NCBI GenBank assembly: GCA_031551865.1
Contig: JAVBMY010000014.1
Coordinates: forward strand, 1-63,922
DNA length: 63,922 nucleotides
DNA from: Rikenella sp031551865
GTDB taxonomy: Bacteria; Bacteroidota; Bacteroidia; Bacteroidales; Rikenellaceae
Direction: 5' to 3'
In this document: positions 33,158-41,154 of the stretch, piece after piece
Layout of the letters: each line of letters opens with the position of its first letter
How positions within the stretch are numbered: position 1 is the stretch's first letter
Made by a program: the position numbers and the translations under genes
The notes under the pieces: generated by a model
Databases searched by the model: none
Seen by the model: the letters and a program-made list of their open reading frames with translations, nothing else
Told to the model about the DNA's origin: nothing

Positions 33158-35794
33158 GTGAAACGAACAGGTATGGTAAAGCTCAGGACCCTAATCTCGG
33201 CAGGTGTGGCAGTGCTTTTTTGCGCGGGAATCCAGCCCGCTGCGGCCCAGAACCGTCCCAACATTACCCCCGAAATGATCCGCCAGGCGCAAGCCGCCGG
33301 GTTCGATGTCGAGGGCTATATCGAGAACGCCCAGCGGAACTCCGGCGGCGAGAACCGCAACGTCTCCGGCCTGCTGAGCCCCGGCGAAAACGCTACCGCC
33401 CCCAAACGCACCGAAAGCGCCACCGACCGCCAGCGCCAGTACACCGACCCCGAAAGCGAGGCTTACGAAAGCCTTAATAATATCGAATCTGCCGCTACGG
33501 CCCCGGGCGCTAAAAACGCCGCCGAACAGCCGGGCGTCCCTGCTTACCGTTACGGCAGCTATCCGGCAGGCATGGGCACAAGCGGTACGACCGGCACCAG
33601 GCCGGGCGCCCGTTCCGACAGTAACATCCCCGACATGGTGTTCGAACCCGACGGTACCATGCGTCCCCTCACTCCTGCCGAACGCGAAGCCTACCGCACC
33701 GCCGAAAAACACATCAAAGACTCGGTACTGCGCAACACCGTCTTCGGCCGCGAAATGTTCGCCGACAAGAACCTCACCTTCGCCCCCTCGTACAACCTGC
33801 CCACGCCCCAGAACTACGTCCTCTCGGCCGGCGACGAACTCTTCCTCGACATCTGGGGGCAGGCCGAAACCAACTACAAACTCCAGGTCAGCCCCGACGG
33901 CACCGTCCGCATCCCCGACGCCGGGGTGGTGCAGGTCGGCGGCATGACCATCGCCCAGGCCACGGGCGTGATCCGCAGCCGCATGCGCCAGGTCATCTCG
34001 GGGCTCGGCAGCGGCACGGCCGACCTGTCGCTCTCGCTGGGCAACATCAGCTCGATCCGCGTGAACATCATCGGCGAGGCCTACTCGCCCGGCGGCTATA
34101 CCCTGCCGTCGGTGGCCACCCTGTTCAACGCCCTGTACCTGGCGGGCGGCGTGAACGACATCGGGTCGCTGCGTACCGTGAAACTCGTGCGCGACGGCAA
34201 ACAGGTCGCTACGCTCGACGTCTACGAGTACCTTGTCGAAGGCAAACAGGAGGTCAACGTCGGCTTGCGCGACAACGACCTGGTCATCATCGAACCCTAC
34301 GCCAACCTCGTGAAAGTGACGGGCAACGTCAAGCGCCCCCGCATCTACGAACTGAAAAAAGGCGAAACCGCCGACCAGTTGCTCGCCTATTGCGGCGGCT
34401 TCATGGGCGAGGCCTACAAAGATAACCTGACCGTGGCCCGCAAGTCAGGCCGCCAGCGCACCATGCACACCGTGCCATCGTCCGACTACGCTGCTTTCGA
34501 AATGGCCGACGGCGACAGCGTGGCGGTGGGGCACATCATCAACCTCTACGGCAACCGCGTGACCATCGAGGGCGCCGTGTGGCGTCCCGGCGACTACGAA
34601 CTCTGCGACAGCATCCCGACCCTGCGGCAACTCATCGCCCGGGCCGAAGGCGTGCGCGGCGACGCCCTCCCTACCCGCGCCCAGATCAATCGCCTGCGCG
34701 AAGATTTCACGTGGGAGATCATTGCCGTCGACCTGAGCGCCCTGATGAGCGGCTCCATCGCCGACATCCCCCTCAAACCCGAAGACCTGGTGCGGATTCC
34801 TTCGATCGGCAGCCTGCGCGAAGGCTACACCGTGGCCGTCAAAGGCGAGGTCAACACGCCCGGCACGCTCATGTGGCGCGAGAATATGACCATCGAAGAC
34901 GCCATCGTGATGGCCGGGGGCCTGCGCGAATCGGCCTCGTACGCCCGCATCGAGATCGCCCGCCGCATCAAGAATCCGACCTCGACCGAAGTCTCCGATC
35001 GGCTGGCCGACATCCTCGAATTCACCATCGAAGGCGACATGCGCCTTTCGGCCGAAACGGCCGCCCAGCCGCTGATGCCCTTCGACGAAATCTACATCCG
35101 CCGCTCGCCCGGCTACAGCCCGCAACAAACCGTCATCGTCAACGGCGAAGTGCTCTTCGGCGGCGAATACGCGATGACCAAGGCCGACTACCGCCTGAGC
35201 GACCTCGTCGAGAAGAGCGGCGGCTTCACCCCCGAAGCCTATGCCCGCGGTGCCTACCTCCGCCGCCGCTACACCGAAGATAAACTCGTGAAGCACAACA
35301 CCACGCTCGACCTGGCCGAGCGCAGCCAGACCCTGATGGGCAAAAACATCGTCACCACCAAGCCCAAAACCACCGACGACTACTATTTCGTGGGCATCGA
35401 CCTCGAAGCCGCCCTCGACCGCCCCGGCTCCTCGCAGGACGTGATCCTCAGCCAGGGCGATATCCTCGTCGTGCCCAGGCTTGACAACACCGTCAGCATC
35501 AGCGGCGCCGTGCTGTACCCCAATACCGTGACCTATGTCGACGGGCTCTCGCTGAAAAAATACGTCTCCAACGCCGGGGGCTATGCCGAGCGCGCCGCCA
35601 AAAAGAAAATCTACATCGTGTATGCCAACGGTACCACCGCCTCGAAGGCCAGCGTGGGCAGCCTGAGCATCGAACCCGGCTGCGAGATCGTGGTGCCGCA
35701 GAAACCCCAGGCCCGCCGCATGAGTGCCGCCGACCTGATGAACCTCTCGACCACCGCCCTGACGATGGCCACCCTGATCAGCACGTTCCTCTGA
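33158..35794 (+). CDS. SLBB-domain polysaccharide export protein
   Basis: 878 residues. A signal peptide follows MVKLRTLISAGVAVLFCAG, so the true start may be 33173. Next is a low-complexity region (about residues 25-190), then the polysaccharide export domain (QNYVLSAGDELFLDIWGQAE), and about six SLBB units, recognisable as VNIIGEAYSPGGYTL, VTIEGAVWRPGDYEL, VAVKGEVNTPGTLMW, VIVNGEVLFGGEYAM and VSISGAVLYPNTVTY. The C-terminus is hydrophobic (LMNLSTTALTMATLISTFL). It is an outer membrane exporter of the Wza type, but no glycosyltransferase or Wzc partner is in this window. Confidence 0.92.
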   Translation: MKRTGMVKLRTLISAGVAVLFCAGIQPAAAQNRPNITPEMIRQAQAAGFDVEGYIENAQRNSGGENRNVSGLLSPGENATAPKRTESATDRQRQYTDPESEAYESLNNIESAATAPGAKNAAEQPGVPAYRYGSYPAGMGTSGTTGTRPGARSDSNIPDMVFEPDGTMRPLTPAEREAYRTAEKHIKDSVLRNTVFGREMFADKNLTFAPSYNLPTPQNYVLSAGDELFLDIWGQAETNYKLQVSPDGTVRIPDAGVVQVGGMTIAQATGVIRSRMRQVISGLGSGTADLSLSLGNISSIRVNIIGEAYSPGGYTLPSVATLFNALYLAGGVNDIGSLRTVKLVRDGKQVATLDVYEYLVEGKQEVNVGLRDNDLVIIEPYANLVKVTGNVKRPRIYELKKGETADQLLAYCGGFMGEAYKDNLTVARKSGRQRTMHTVPSSDYAAFEMADGDSVAVGHIINLYGNRVTIEGAVWRPGDYELCDSIPTLRQLIARAEGVRGDALPTRAQINRLREDFTWEIIAVDLSALMSGSIADIPLKPEDLVRIPSIGSLREGYTVAVKGEVNTPGTLMWRENMTIEDAIVMAGGLRESASYARIEIARRIKNPTSTEVSDRLADILEFTIEGDMRLSAETAAQPLMPFDEIYIRRSPGYSPQQTVIVNGEVLFGGEYAMTKADYRLSDLVEKSGGFTPEAYARGAYLRRRYTEDKLVKHNTTLDLAERSQTLMGKNIVTTKPKTTDDYYFVGIDLEAALDRPGSSQDVILSQGDILVVPRLDNTVSISGAVLYPNTVTYVDGLSLKKYVSNAGGYAERAAKKKIYIVYANGTTASKASVGSLSIEPGCEIVVPQKPQARRMSAADLMNLSTTALTMATLISTFL

Positions 35795-35811
35795 TAGCCT
35801 GACGCCATTAT

Positions 35812-35840
35812 GCCCCGTCCGGCTTTTGTCCGGGCGGGGC
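35812..35840 (+). terminator. possible terminator after SLBB gene
   Basis: GCCCCGTCCGG and TCCGGGCGGGGC can pair 18 bp after the stop. No strong T tract follows. Confidence 0.5.
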
Positions 35841-36041
35841 GGGTTATTAAAAAGACCTTCGTCCGGTCAACCGTTAATTCCGGCCAGGCCCCCCTCTCCC
35901 GGGGCGCCGACCGGCGCCGTACCCCGGCAATGCAAGTTTACTGTTGCCGGGGTACGCGGGAAGGAAAAGGCCGTGAACGGCCTCAGGGTCGCGGGCGGAA
36001 AAGCAGCCTGAAGTACTTACCTGAAGGGGAATCCCCGCCTT

Positions 36042-37556
36042 ATGATGTTTCTCTACAATACGATGACCCGCCTGTACGGCGCCGCCCTGTGGCTCGCTTC
36101 GCCTTTTGTTCCGAAGGCGCGGTTGTTGCTGCGCGGCCGCCGCGGCCTGCTCCGGCGCATCGAGGCGCGAATGGAGGACCTGCGTAACGGACCCGGAAAG
36201 ACCGGGGAGACATCCGCCGCCCCGCACCAAAGCGGTGATCCGGATCAACAACGAACAACCCTCCGGGGTGAGCCGGACAAGGCCGCCGCCGCGAATATAT
36301 CCTGGCCTTCGGACAAAGGAAGTCCCCCGGACAAGGGCCGAAAGACCCTTCGGGCCGCGTCGGATAAGGCTTCCCCCGCAACGCATATACCCCCGCACTT
36401 AAATAAAGGCAGGGAACAGGAAGGGCAACCGGAAACCTTCTGGGTCCATTGCGCGTCGCTGGGCGAATTCGAACAGGGGCGCCCCGTGATCGAAGCCCTG
36501 CGGCAACGCTTCCCCGATAGCCTGATCGTGCTCACCTTTTTCTCGCCCTCGGGCTACGAAGTGCGCAAGAACTACGACGGCGCCGACGCCGTCTTTTACC
36601 TCCCCGCCGACACCGTGCGCAACGCCCGGCGCTTCGTCAGGGCCGTCCGTCCGACCCACGCCGTTTTCGTTAAATACGAATATTGGCGGAACTACCTCGC
36701 CGAACTTCGCTGCAACGGGATCCCCTCGTACGTCGTGTCGGCCATCTTCCGCCCCGGCGACGCCTTCTTCAAACGCTGGGGCGGCTTCATGCGCCGCACC
36801 ATCGGCCTGCTGACCCACTTCTACGTGCAGAACCAGGAATCCAAAGACCTGCTCGCCGGCATCGGGCTCACCAACGCCTCGGTGTGTGGCGACACTCGTT
36901 TCGACCGCGTGGCCACCATTGTCCGCAATGCTCCCGAATTGCCCGTCGTCGAGGCCTTTACGGCCTCCGCCGGGCGCGGAAACGTCGCCGTGTTCGGCAG
37001 TACCTGGCCTGACGACGAAAGCCACTTCCTCGACATCGCCGCCGCTTTCCCCGGGCTGCGCTTCGTGGTCGCCCCCCACGAGATCGATCCCGCCCGCGTG
37101 TCCTCGCTCGTCCAGCGCTTCACCGAACGCACCAAGCGGACTGCCGTATGCTATACCCAGACCCGGTTCGGAGATCCGGAACTCGCTTCCGCGGGCCTGC
37201 TGGTCGTCGACACCATCGGTATCCTGTCGGGTGTCTACCGCTACGGAGGCATGGCCTATATCGGCGGCGGATTCGGCCGCGGTATCCATAACACTCTCGA
37301 AGCCGCCACCTGGGCAATGCCTCTCGTCTTCGGCCCCGCCTACCGCAAATTCGCCGAGGCCTGCGACCTGGTGGCCCTCGGTGCCGCCCATCCCATCTTG
37401 TCGGTCGCCGAACTGAAGGCCATCCTGCAACGCTATGCCGACAACCCCGGATTGCTGAGCCTCGAAGGCGCCACGGCCGAATCCTACGTCCGTTCACGTA
37501 CCGGTGCCACGGCCATCGTCATGGAGCATATCTTCGGCGGGACAGGAAATGAATAA
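36042..37556 (+). CDS. kdtA: 3-deoxy-D-manno-octulosonic acid transferase (WaaA/KdtA) with an insert
   Basis: 504 residues. It adds Kdo from CMP-Kdo to lipid A precursor at the inner membrane. Family motifs are WVHCASLGEFEQGRPVIEAL, FFSPSGYEV, FVKYEYWRNYL and GGGFGRGIHNTLEAATW. The usual N-terminal membrane helix is at residues 5-25. Between residues about 51 and 131 lies a Pro/Asp/Lys/Gly-rich segment with repeated DKG/DKA, which is not part of the family; without it the length would be normal, about 423. The insert DNA resembles intergenic repeat sequence. The enzyme is probably still functional since the frame is kept. Confidence 0.9.
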   Translation: MMFLYNTMTRLYGAALWLASPFVPKARLLLRGRRGLLRRIEARMEDLRNGPGKTGETSAAPHQSGDPDQQRTTLRGEPDKAAAANISWPSDKGSPPDKGRKTLRAASDKASPATHIPPHLNKGREQEGQPETFWVHCASLGEFEQGRPVIEALRQRFPDSLIVLTFFSPSGYEVRKNYDGADAVFYLPADTVRNARRFVRAVRPTHAVFVKYEYWRNYLAELRCNGIPSYVVSAIFRPGDAFFKRWGGFMRRTIGLLTHFYVQNQESKDLLAGIGLTNASVCGDTRFDRVATIVRNAPELPVVEAFTASAGRGNVAVFGSTWPDDESHFLDIAAAFPGLRFVVAPHEIDPARVSSLVQRFTERTKRTAVCYTQTRFGDPELASAGLLVVDTIGILSGVYRYGGMAYIGGGFGRGIHNTLEAATWAMPLVFGPAYRKFAEACDLVALGAAHPILSVAELKAILQRYADNPGLLSLEGATAESYVRSRTGATAIVMEHIFGGTGNE

Positions 37557-37576
37557 TCGTTGTGGATGCGATTATT
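37552..37576 (+). terminator. hairpin overlapping the kdtA stop codon
   Basis: AATAATCG (37552-37559, which includes the stop codon) pairs with CGATTATT (37569-37576). The same ATCG/CGAT stem type follows other genes at 38911 and 47351. Confidence 0.55.
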
Positions 37577-37725
37577 TACGTTGCTTATGAGGAATTTTCT
37601 AGGGGTACAAATATTCTGATCTATAGACACACTTCGTTCCCGCCCGGCCCTAAAATATTCATCCTCCTAAAACTCCGATAAGAAAGTGGGTTGGGGGAAG
37701 AGCAGGGCGGGAAATGAAAATATAG

Positions 37726-37733
37726 TATCTTTG
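37726..37733 (+). promoter_or_regulatory. -7 element of the SPOR protein gene
   Basis: TATCTTTG after an AT-rich AAATGAAAATATAG stretch, 74 bp before the ATG. Confidence 0.6.
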
Positions 37734-37807
37734 CCCTGTATGGCGCCCGGCGCCATCCTGATCCCTGCCCTGCTTTTGTAACACCATAACGACATCCAGA
37801 AAACGCC

Positions 37808-38815
37808 ATGTCACCACTCAACAGGAAACAAACCGCCTTTGCCCTGCTGGCCGCCCTTGTAGCCGTAGCGGGCCCCGCCGCCGCGAAGAAGAAAAACCAA
37901 CAGGTGGTCACCACCACCGTCACCCCCGTGCAGTACGACGCCCCCGCCAGGCAGGTCAGCTACCAGACCGCCGGCAGCGTGCAGTATACCACCCCGACCG
38001 CCGAAGTGCGCTACGACGACGTGATCACCCCCTCGCCCAAGAAACGGGGCAGGAAACAACCCACCGGAGTGCTGGCCAATGGTGTTTATATCAACAACCA
38101 GCCGAAACGCCCGAAGGACATCATGAGAGTGCCCGCCGAGCAGCTCAATGCCGTGCCTGTGACGGGCAACGCCCCGGCCGCTGCATCGGCTGTGCAGCAG
38201 GCCGTTGCCGCGCTTTCGGCCCAGCGCGCCGAACTGCAGGCCCGTGTCGACGAACTTGGCCGCCAGCTTCCCAAAGCCAATGCCAAGAAAGCCGCCAAGA
38301 TCACCGACGAGATCGGGCAGCTCGCCACCCAGATTAGCGACATCGACCGCCGCCTGGCTGCCATAGCGGCCCCTTCTTCCGATGTCCGCGGCAACCATGC
38401 CCCGGAACACGGTGTTTCCTTGCAGCCCGCGACGCCCCCGCTGCCCGGTGACGGCTGCATCATCCGCTACGAAGAGATGCCGGTTCCGCAACAGGGCACG
38501 CCTTCGGCCCGCGACTATACCGCCACTCCCCGTGCGCCGCAGGCAGGGCAGGCGGCAACCCGTGCCGGTGCCGTGGTCTACCACGTGCAGGTGGGGCTGT
38601 TGTCGTACCCCAATATCGGCGCCTTTTCGGGTCTGGCCGGTGTGCGCGAAATGCGCCGCCCCGACGGAACCTTTGCCTATTATGTGGGCAGCTATGAAAG
38701 CTACTACGATGCGCAACAGGCCTGCGATGCGCTCCGCGCCCGCACGAAATACCGCGATGCCTTCGTGATCGCCACCCGCGATGGACAGCGCATTGCGATC
38801 CCTAACCGCAACTAA
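37808..38815 (+). CDS. exported SPOR-domain protein
   Basis: 335 residues. A signal peptide (MSPLNRKQTAFALLAALVAVAGPAAA) is followed by a basic low-complexity region and a heptad-like coiled coil (about residues 115-180, SAQRAELQARVDELGRQLPK). A Pro-rich linker leads to a C-terminal SPOR-like domain (AVVYHVQVGLLSYPNIGAF through YRDAFVIATRDG). SPOR domains bind denuded peptidoglycan strands, so an envelope or division role is likely. It is a single gene with its own promoter and terminator. Confidence 0.8.
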   Translation: MSPLNRKQTAFALLAALVAVAGPAAAKKKNQQVVTTTVTPVQYDAPARQVSYQTAGSVQYTTPTAEVRYDDVITPSPKKRGRKQPTGVLANGVYINNQPKRPKDIMRVPAEQLNAVPVTGNAPAAASAVQQAVAALSAQRAELQARVDELGRQLPKANAKKAAKITDEIGQLATQISDIDRRLAAIAAPSSDVRGNHAPEHGVSLQPATPPLPGDGCIIRYEEMPVPQQGTPSARDYTATPRAPQAGQAATRAGAVVYHVQVGLLSYPNIGAFSGLAGVREMRRPDGTFAYYVGSYESYYDAQQACDALRARTKYRDAFVIATRDGQRIAIPNRN

Positions 38816-38910
38816 GTCCGCACCCCCTGTCTCTCTTGTAATCGCATCGAGCCCCTGTGTGTCGTTAAGCCGCGATCCCGGCCTCTCCTCGGGGCAGGGG
38901 CTACAAGCAA

Positions 38911-38946
38911 AAGCCGTAAAATCGCGAAAAACGATTTTACGGCTTT
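38911..38946. terminator. intrinsic terminator after SPOR gene
   Basis: AAGCCGTAAAATCG pairs perfectly with CGATTTTACGGCTT across a 7-8 base loop, followed by T-rich sequence on the plus strand. It lies between the SPOR gene and convergent rimM. Confidence 0.8.
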
Positions 38947-39002
38947 ATTCTTACTTGGGTATTGTATTTGAGGATACGGGCTTCCGGTGGGGTTATGCGC
39001 AC

Positions 39003-39581
39003 TCAGAGCGAGAAGAGTCCTCCTGCGGCGCGGAGCGTGAGCGTCCGGCGCTTACGGTCGAGTTGTTCGATCAGCGCGTCGTTGACGGGAAGCAGCACTT
39101 CGTGGAGCCCGGTACTGCCGAAGTCGGCTTCGAGCAACGGGTTGTGCGGGTAATCGTGGAAAGCGGTAATGGCGCCGGTGTGTTGCGTGCCGTCGTCTTC
39201 GGAGATAGCGGTCACCCGGTAGCCGACCAGGTGGGCGTACTCGCCCGTTTCGCCGTTGGCGACTTCGTCGGGGTGGCGGGTGTAAAGTTTCAGCCCGGTG
39301 AGCATCCCGGCTTCGGCCGGGGTGCCGAAGTCGTCGAAGCGCACCACGGCACGTGTTCGGCCGTTTTGCAGTTCGAAAGTGCTCACAAAAAGCGGAACCG
39401 CCAGGGAGTCGATGATGACCCATAGCGGTTCCGTATAGTTGTCCTCGTCTGCCACGGCAGCGGGAAAGTTGTCGTAAAGTTCGATGAGCAGGGCGCCGTC
39501 GGGCCCGTACGTTTTGCGTACTTTGCCGGTCGGGGTGAGTTCCCCGGCTTGCGGCATCGGGGTATCGGCCTGTTTGCCCAT
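39003..39581 (-). CDS. rimM: ribosome maturation factor RimM
   Basis: 192 residues, a 16S rRNA processing factor for the 30S head that binds ribosomal protein S19. The N-terminal barrel includes GELTPTGKVRKTYGPDGALLI, and the PRC-barrel half ends LLEADFGSTGLHEVLLPVND. It lies 22 bp downstream of rpsP in the usual rpsP-rimM order. trmD, often third in this operon, is not next to it. The start at 39581 is the first ATG after the rpsP stop. Confidence 0.92.
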   Translation of the reverse strand: MGKQADTPMPQAGELTPTGKVRKTYGPDGALLIELYDNFPAAVADEDNYTEPLWVIIDSLAVPLFVSTFELQNGRTRAVVRFDDFGTPAEAGMLTGLKLYTRHPDEVANGETGEYAHLVGYRVTAISEDDGTQHTGAITAFHDYPHNPLLEADFGSTGLHEVLLPVNDALIEQLDRKRRTLTLRAAGGLFSL

Positions 39582-39603
39582 CGTCAGTCGCGCGGGAGGG
39601 GGA

Positions 39604-40218
39604 TTACTCGGCGGCAGGAGCTTCTTCAGCAACAGCAGGAGCCTCTTCAGCGGCTTCGGGAGCGGCGCCTTCGACGGCTTCCACTACGGCTTCGAGGGCT
39701 TCTTCGGCGGTCTCTCCGGCTTCGGCTACTTCTTCGACGGCTTCGACAGCGGCAGCGGCCTCGGCGAGCTTCGAAGCAACGGCGGCGGCTTTCTTCTCTT
39801 TGGCGGCGGTTTCGGCAGCCAGGCGGTCTTTCGAACCTTTGGCTTTGGCGGCGGCCAGGTCAGCTACGAATTTTTCGTTGCCGGCCTCTTTGGCTGCGAT
39901 CCATTTGTCGAAGCGGTTTTTGGCTTCGGCTTCGCTGAAGGCGCCTTTTTTTACGCCGCCCAGCAGGTGGTGCATGTACATCACGCCTTTGCCCGAAAGG
40001 ATCGAACGGGTGGTGTCTGTCGGTTGGGCACCCACGCCTACCCAGTAGAGGGCGCGTTCGAAGTTGATTTCGACGGTCGCGGGATTGGTGTTGGGATTGT
40101 AAGTTCCGAGTTTTTCGATAAATTTGCCGTCACGGGGAGCTCGGCTATCGGCTACCACTACGTGGTAGAAGGCGTGGTCTTTCTTGCCGTGGCGGGCGAG
40201 CCTGATTTTTGTGGCCAT
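39604..40218 (-). CDS. rpsP: 30S ribosomal protein S16 with long acidic tail
   Basis: 204 residues. The first 85 are canonical S16 (MATKIRLARHGKKDHAFYHV, GTYNPNT, ALYWVGVGAQPTDTTRSIL). The rest is an Ala/Lys then Ala/Glu-rich extension, as known for Bacteroidetes S16. The start MATKIRLAR at 40218 is the conserved one. It heads the rpsP-rimM operon, whose leader begins with a hairpin right at the predicted transcript 5' end. Confidence 0.97.
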   Translation of the reverse strand: MATKIRLARHGKKDHAFYHVVVADSRAPRDGKFIEKLGTYNPNTNPATVEINFERALYWVGVGAQPTDTTRSILSGKGVMYMHHLLGGVKKGAFSEAEAKNRFDKWIAAKEAGNEKFVADLAAAKAKGSKDRLAAETAAKEKKAAAVASKLAEAAAAVEAVEEVAEAGETAEEALEAVVEAVEGAAPEAAEEAPAVAEEAPAAE

Positions 40219-40294
40219 AGTTGCGTTTGTTTTTTGGGGGTTTGGCTTCCTTATTTCATAAGGCACGACCCCGGTTGTTAATAGTGTTTTGTGC

Positions 40295-40311
40295 CCCGGT
40301 CGCCGACCGGG
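40295..40311 (-). promoter_or_regulatory. 5'-terminal hairpin of the rpsP leader
   Basis: CCCGGT-loop-ACCGGG lies directly downstream of the -7 element, so the rpsP mRNA would start with a stem. A second GGCAC/GTGCC pairing is possible further down. It could stabilise the mRNA or serve S16 autoregulation. Confidence 0.45.
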
Positions 40312-40315
40312 ACGG

Positions 40316-40350
40316 CAAAGATACTATATTTTCAGTAATAATCAATATTG
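40316..40350 (-). promoter_or_regulatory. rpsP: rpsP-rimM promoter
   Basis: The minus strand reads TTG (about 40345), a 19-bp AT-rich spacer and TATCTTTG (40323-40316), matching the Bacteroidetes consensus. Confidence 0.7.
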
Positions 40351-40363
40351 AAAAGAGGACATC

Positions 40364-40493
40364 GCGCCTTTATTGTAAAAGGCGCCCCAAATGGAAGCTT
40401 CGTTTCCTTTCTTATTTTCGCCGCAGCGCAAGCCAAAGCAGGGATGCGCAGCATCCGGAAAAATTCTTTTTAGTTCTTTTTCAGAAAAAGAAC
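40364..40493 (-). repeat. multi-hairpin dispersed element, short copy
   Basis: Read on the minus strand: GTTCTTTTTCTGAAAAAGAAC, then GGATGCTGCGCATCC, GCGGCG, a GAAACGAAGCTTCC hairpin-like unit, and GCGCCTTTTACAATAAAGGCGC. The order matches the 255-bp copy at 50958-51212 but lacks its cloverleaf insert. Confidence 0.7.
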
Positions 40494-40530
40494 GATGTCA
40501 GGCCAGTTAGAGAGAGTAATATTTTGGAGT

Positions 40531-41004
40531 ATGGAAAAGAGCATTATTTTTCCCGGGTCGTTCGACCCTTTTACGGCAGGCCACGAAGACCTCGTGCGGC
40601 GTGCGTTGACCATGTTCGATCACGTGATTGTGGGGGTGGGGTGCAACATCCGCAAAGAGGGGCTGCTGGCTCCCGAGAACCGTGTGCGCCTCATCGAGGA
40701 CCTCTTCGGCGCCGATACCCGCGTCGAAGTGCTTCCCTACTACGGGCTAACCGTAGACCTTTGTTGCGAGACCGGCATCTTCCGCCTGCTGCGCGGAGTG
40801 CGGAGCGCCGCCGACTTCGAAGGCGACCGCCTGATCGAAAGCGTCAACCGCCGCCTGCTGCCCGACATCGAAACAGTTTACCTGAGCTGCCGCGACGAAC
40901 TGGCCGGTATTTCGTCGTCGGCCGTGCGCGAACTGCTTGCCTTCGGGGCCGACACCTCGCACTTCATGCCCCGCGGCATCGATATCCGAAATTATTTGGA
41001 TTAA
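40531..41004 (+). CDS. coaD: phosphopantetheine adenylyltransferase
   Basis: 157 residues, the normal length. It transfers AMP from ATP to 4'-phosphopantetheine in coenzyme A synthesis. The nucleotidyltransferase motif is IFPGSFDPFTAGHEDLV; RLLRGVRSAADFE and the ATP-binding AGISSSAVREL follow. The start MEKSIIFPGS at 40531 has an AG-rich stretch (TTTTGGAGT) just upstream. A terminator follows directly. Confidence 0.96.
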   Translation: MEKSIIFPGSFDPFTAGHEDLVRRALTMFDHVIVGVGCNIRKEGLLAPENRVRLIEDLFGADTRVEVLPYYGLTVDLCCETGIFRLLRGVRSAADFEGDRLIESVNRRLLPDIETVYLSCRDELAGISSSAVRELLAFGADTSHFMPRGIDIRNYLD

Positions 41005-41039
41005 TGGCCTTCTCCGGGGATATTCCCTGGAAGTCAAGC

Positions 41040-41078
41040 AAAATATAGGGGTTGCGGCAGCGCGACCCCTATATTTTT
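41040..41078 (+). terminator. coaD terminator
   Basis: AAAATATAGGGG pairs with CCCCTATATTTT, then a short T tract, 36 bp after the coaD stop. The -7 element of the next gene begins at its end. Confidence 0.75.
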
Positions 41079-41079
41079 G

Positions 41080-41087
41080 TACATTTG
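41080..41087 (+). promoter_or_regulatory. -7 element of the receptor gene
   Basis: TACATTTG directly after the coaD terminator, 68 bp before the receptor ATG. Confidence 0.5.
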
Positions 41088-41154
41088 CAGCTTCGCCGTT
41101 AAACTTTTCACCCCCGCAGCGTCATATATTCAAAGTAAATTGCAAAACAACCCC

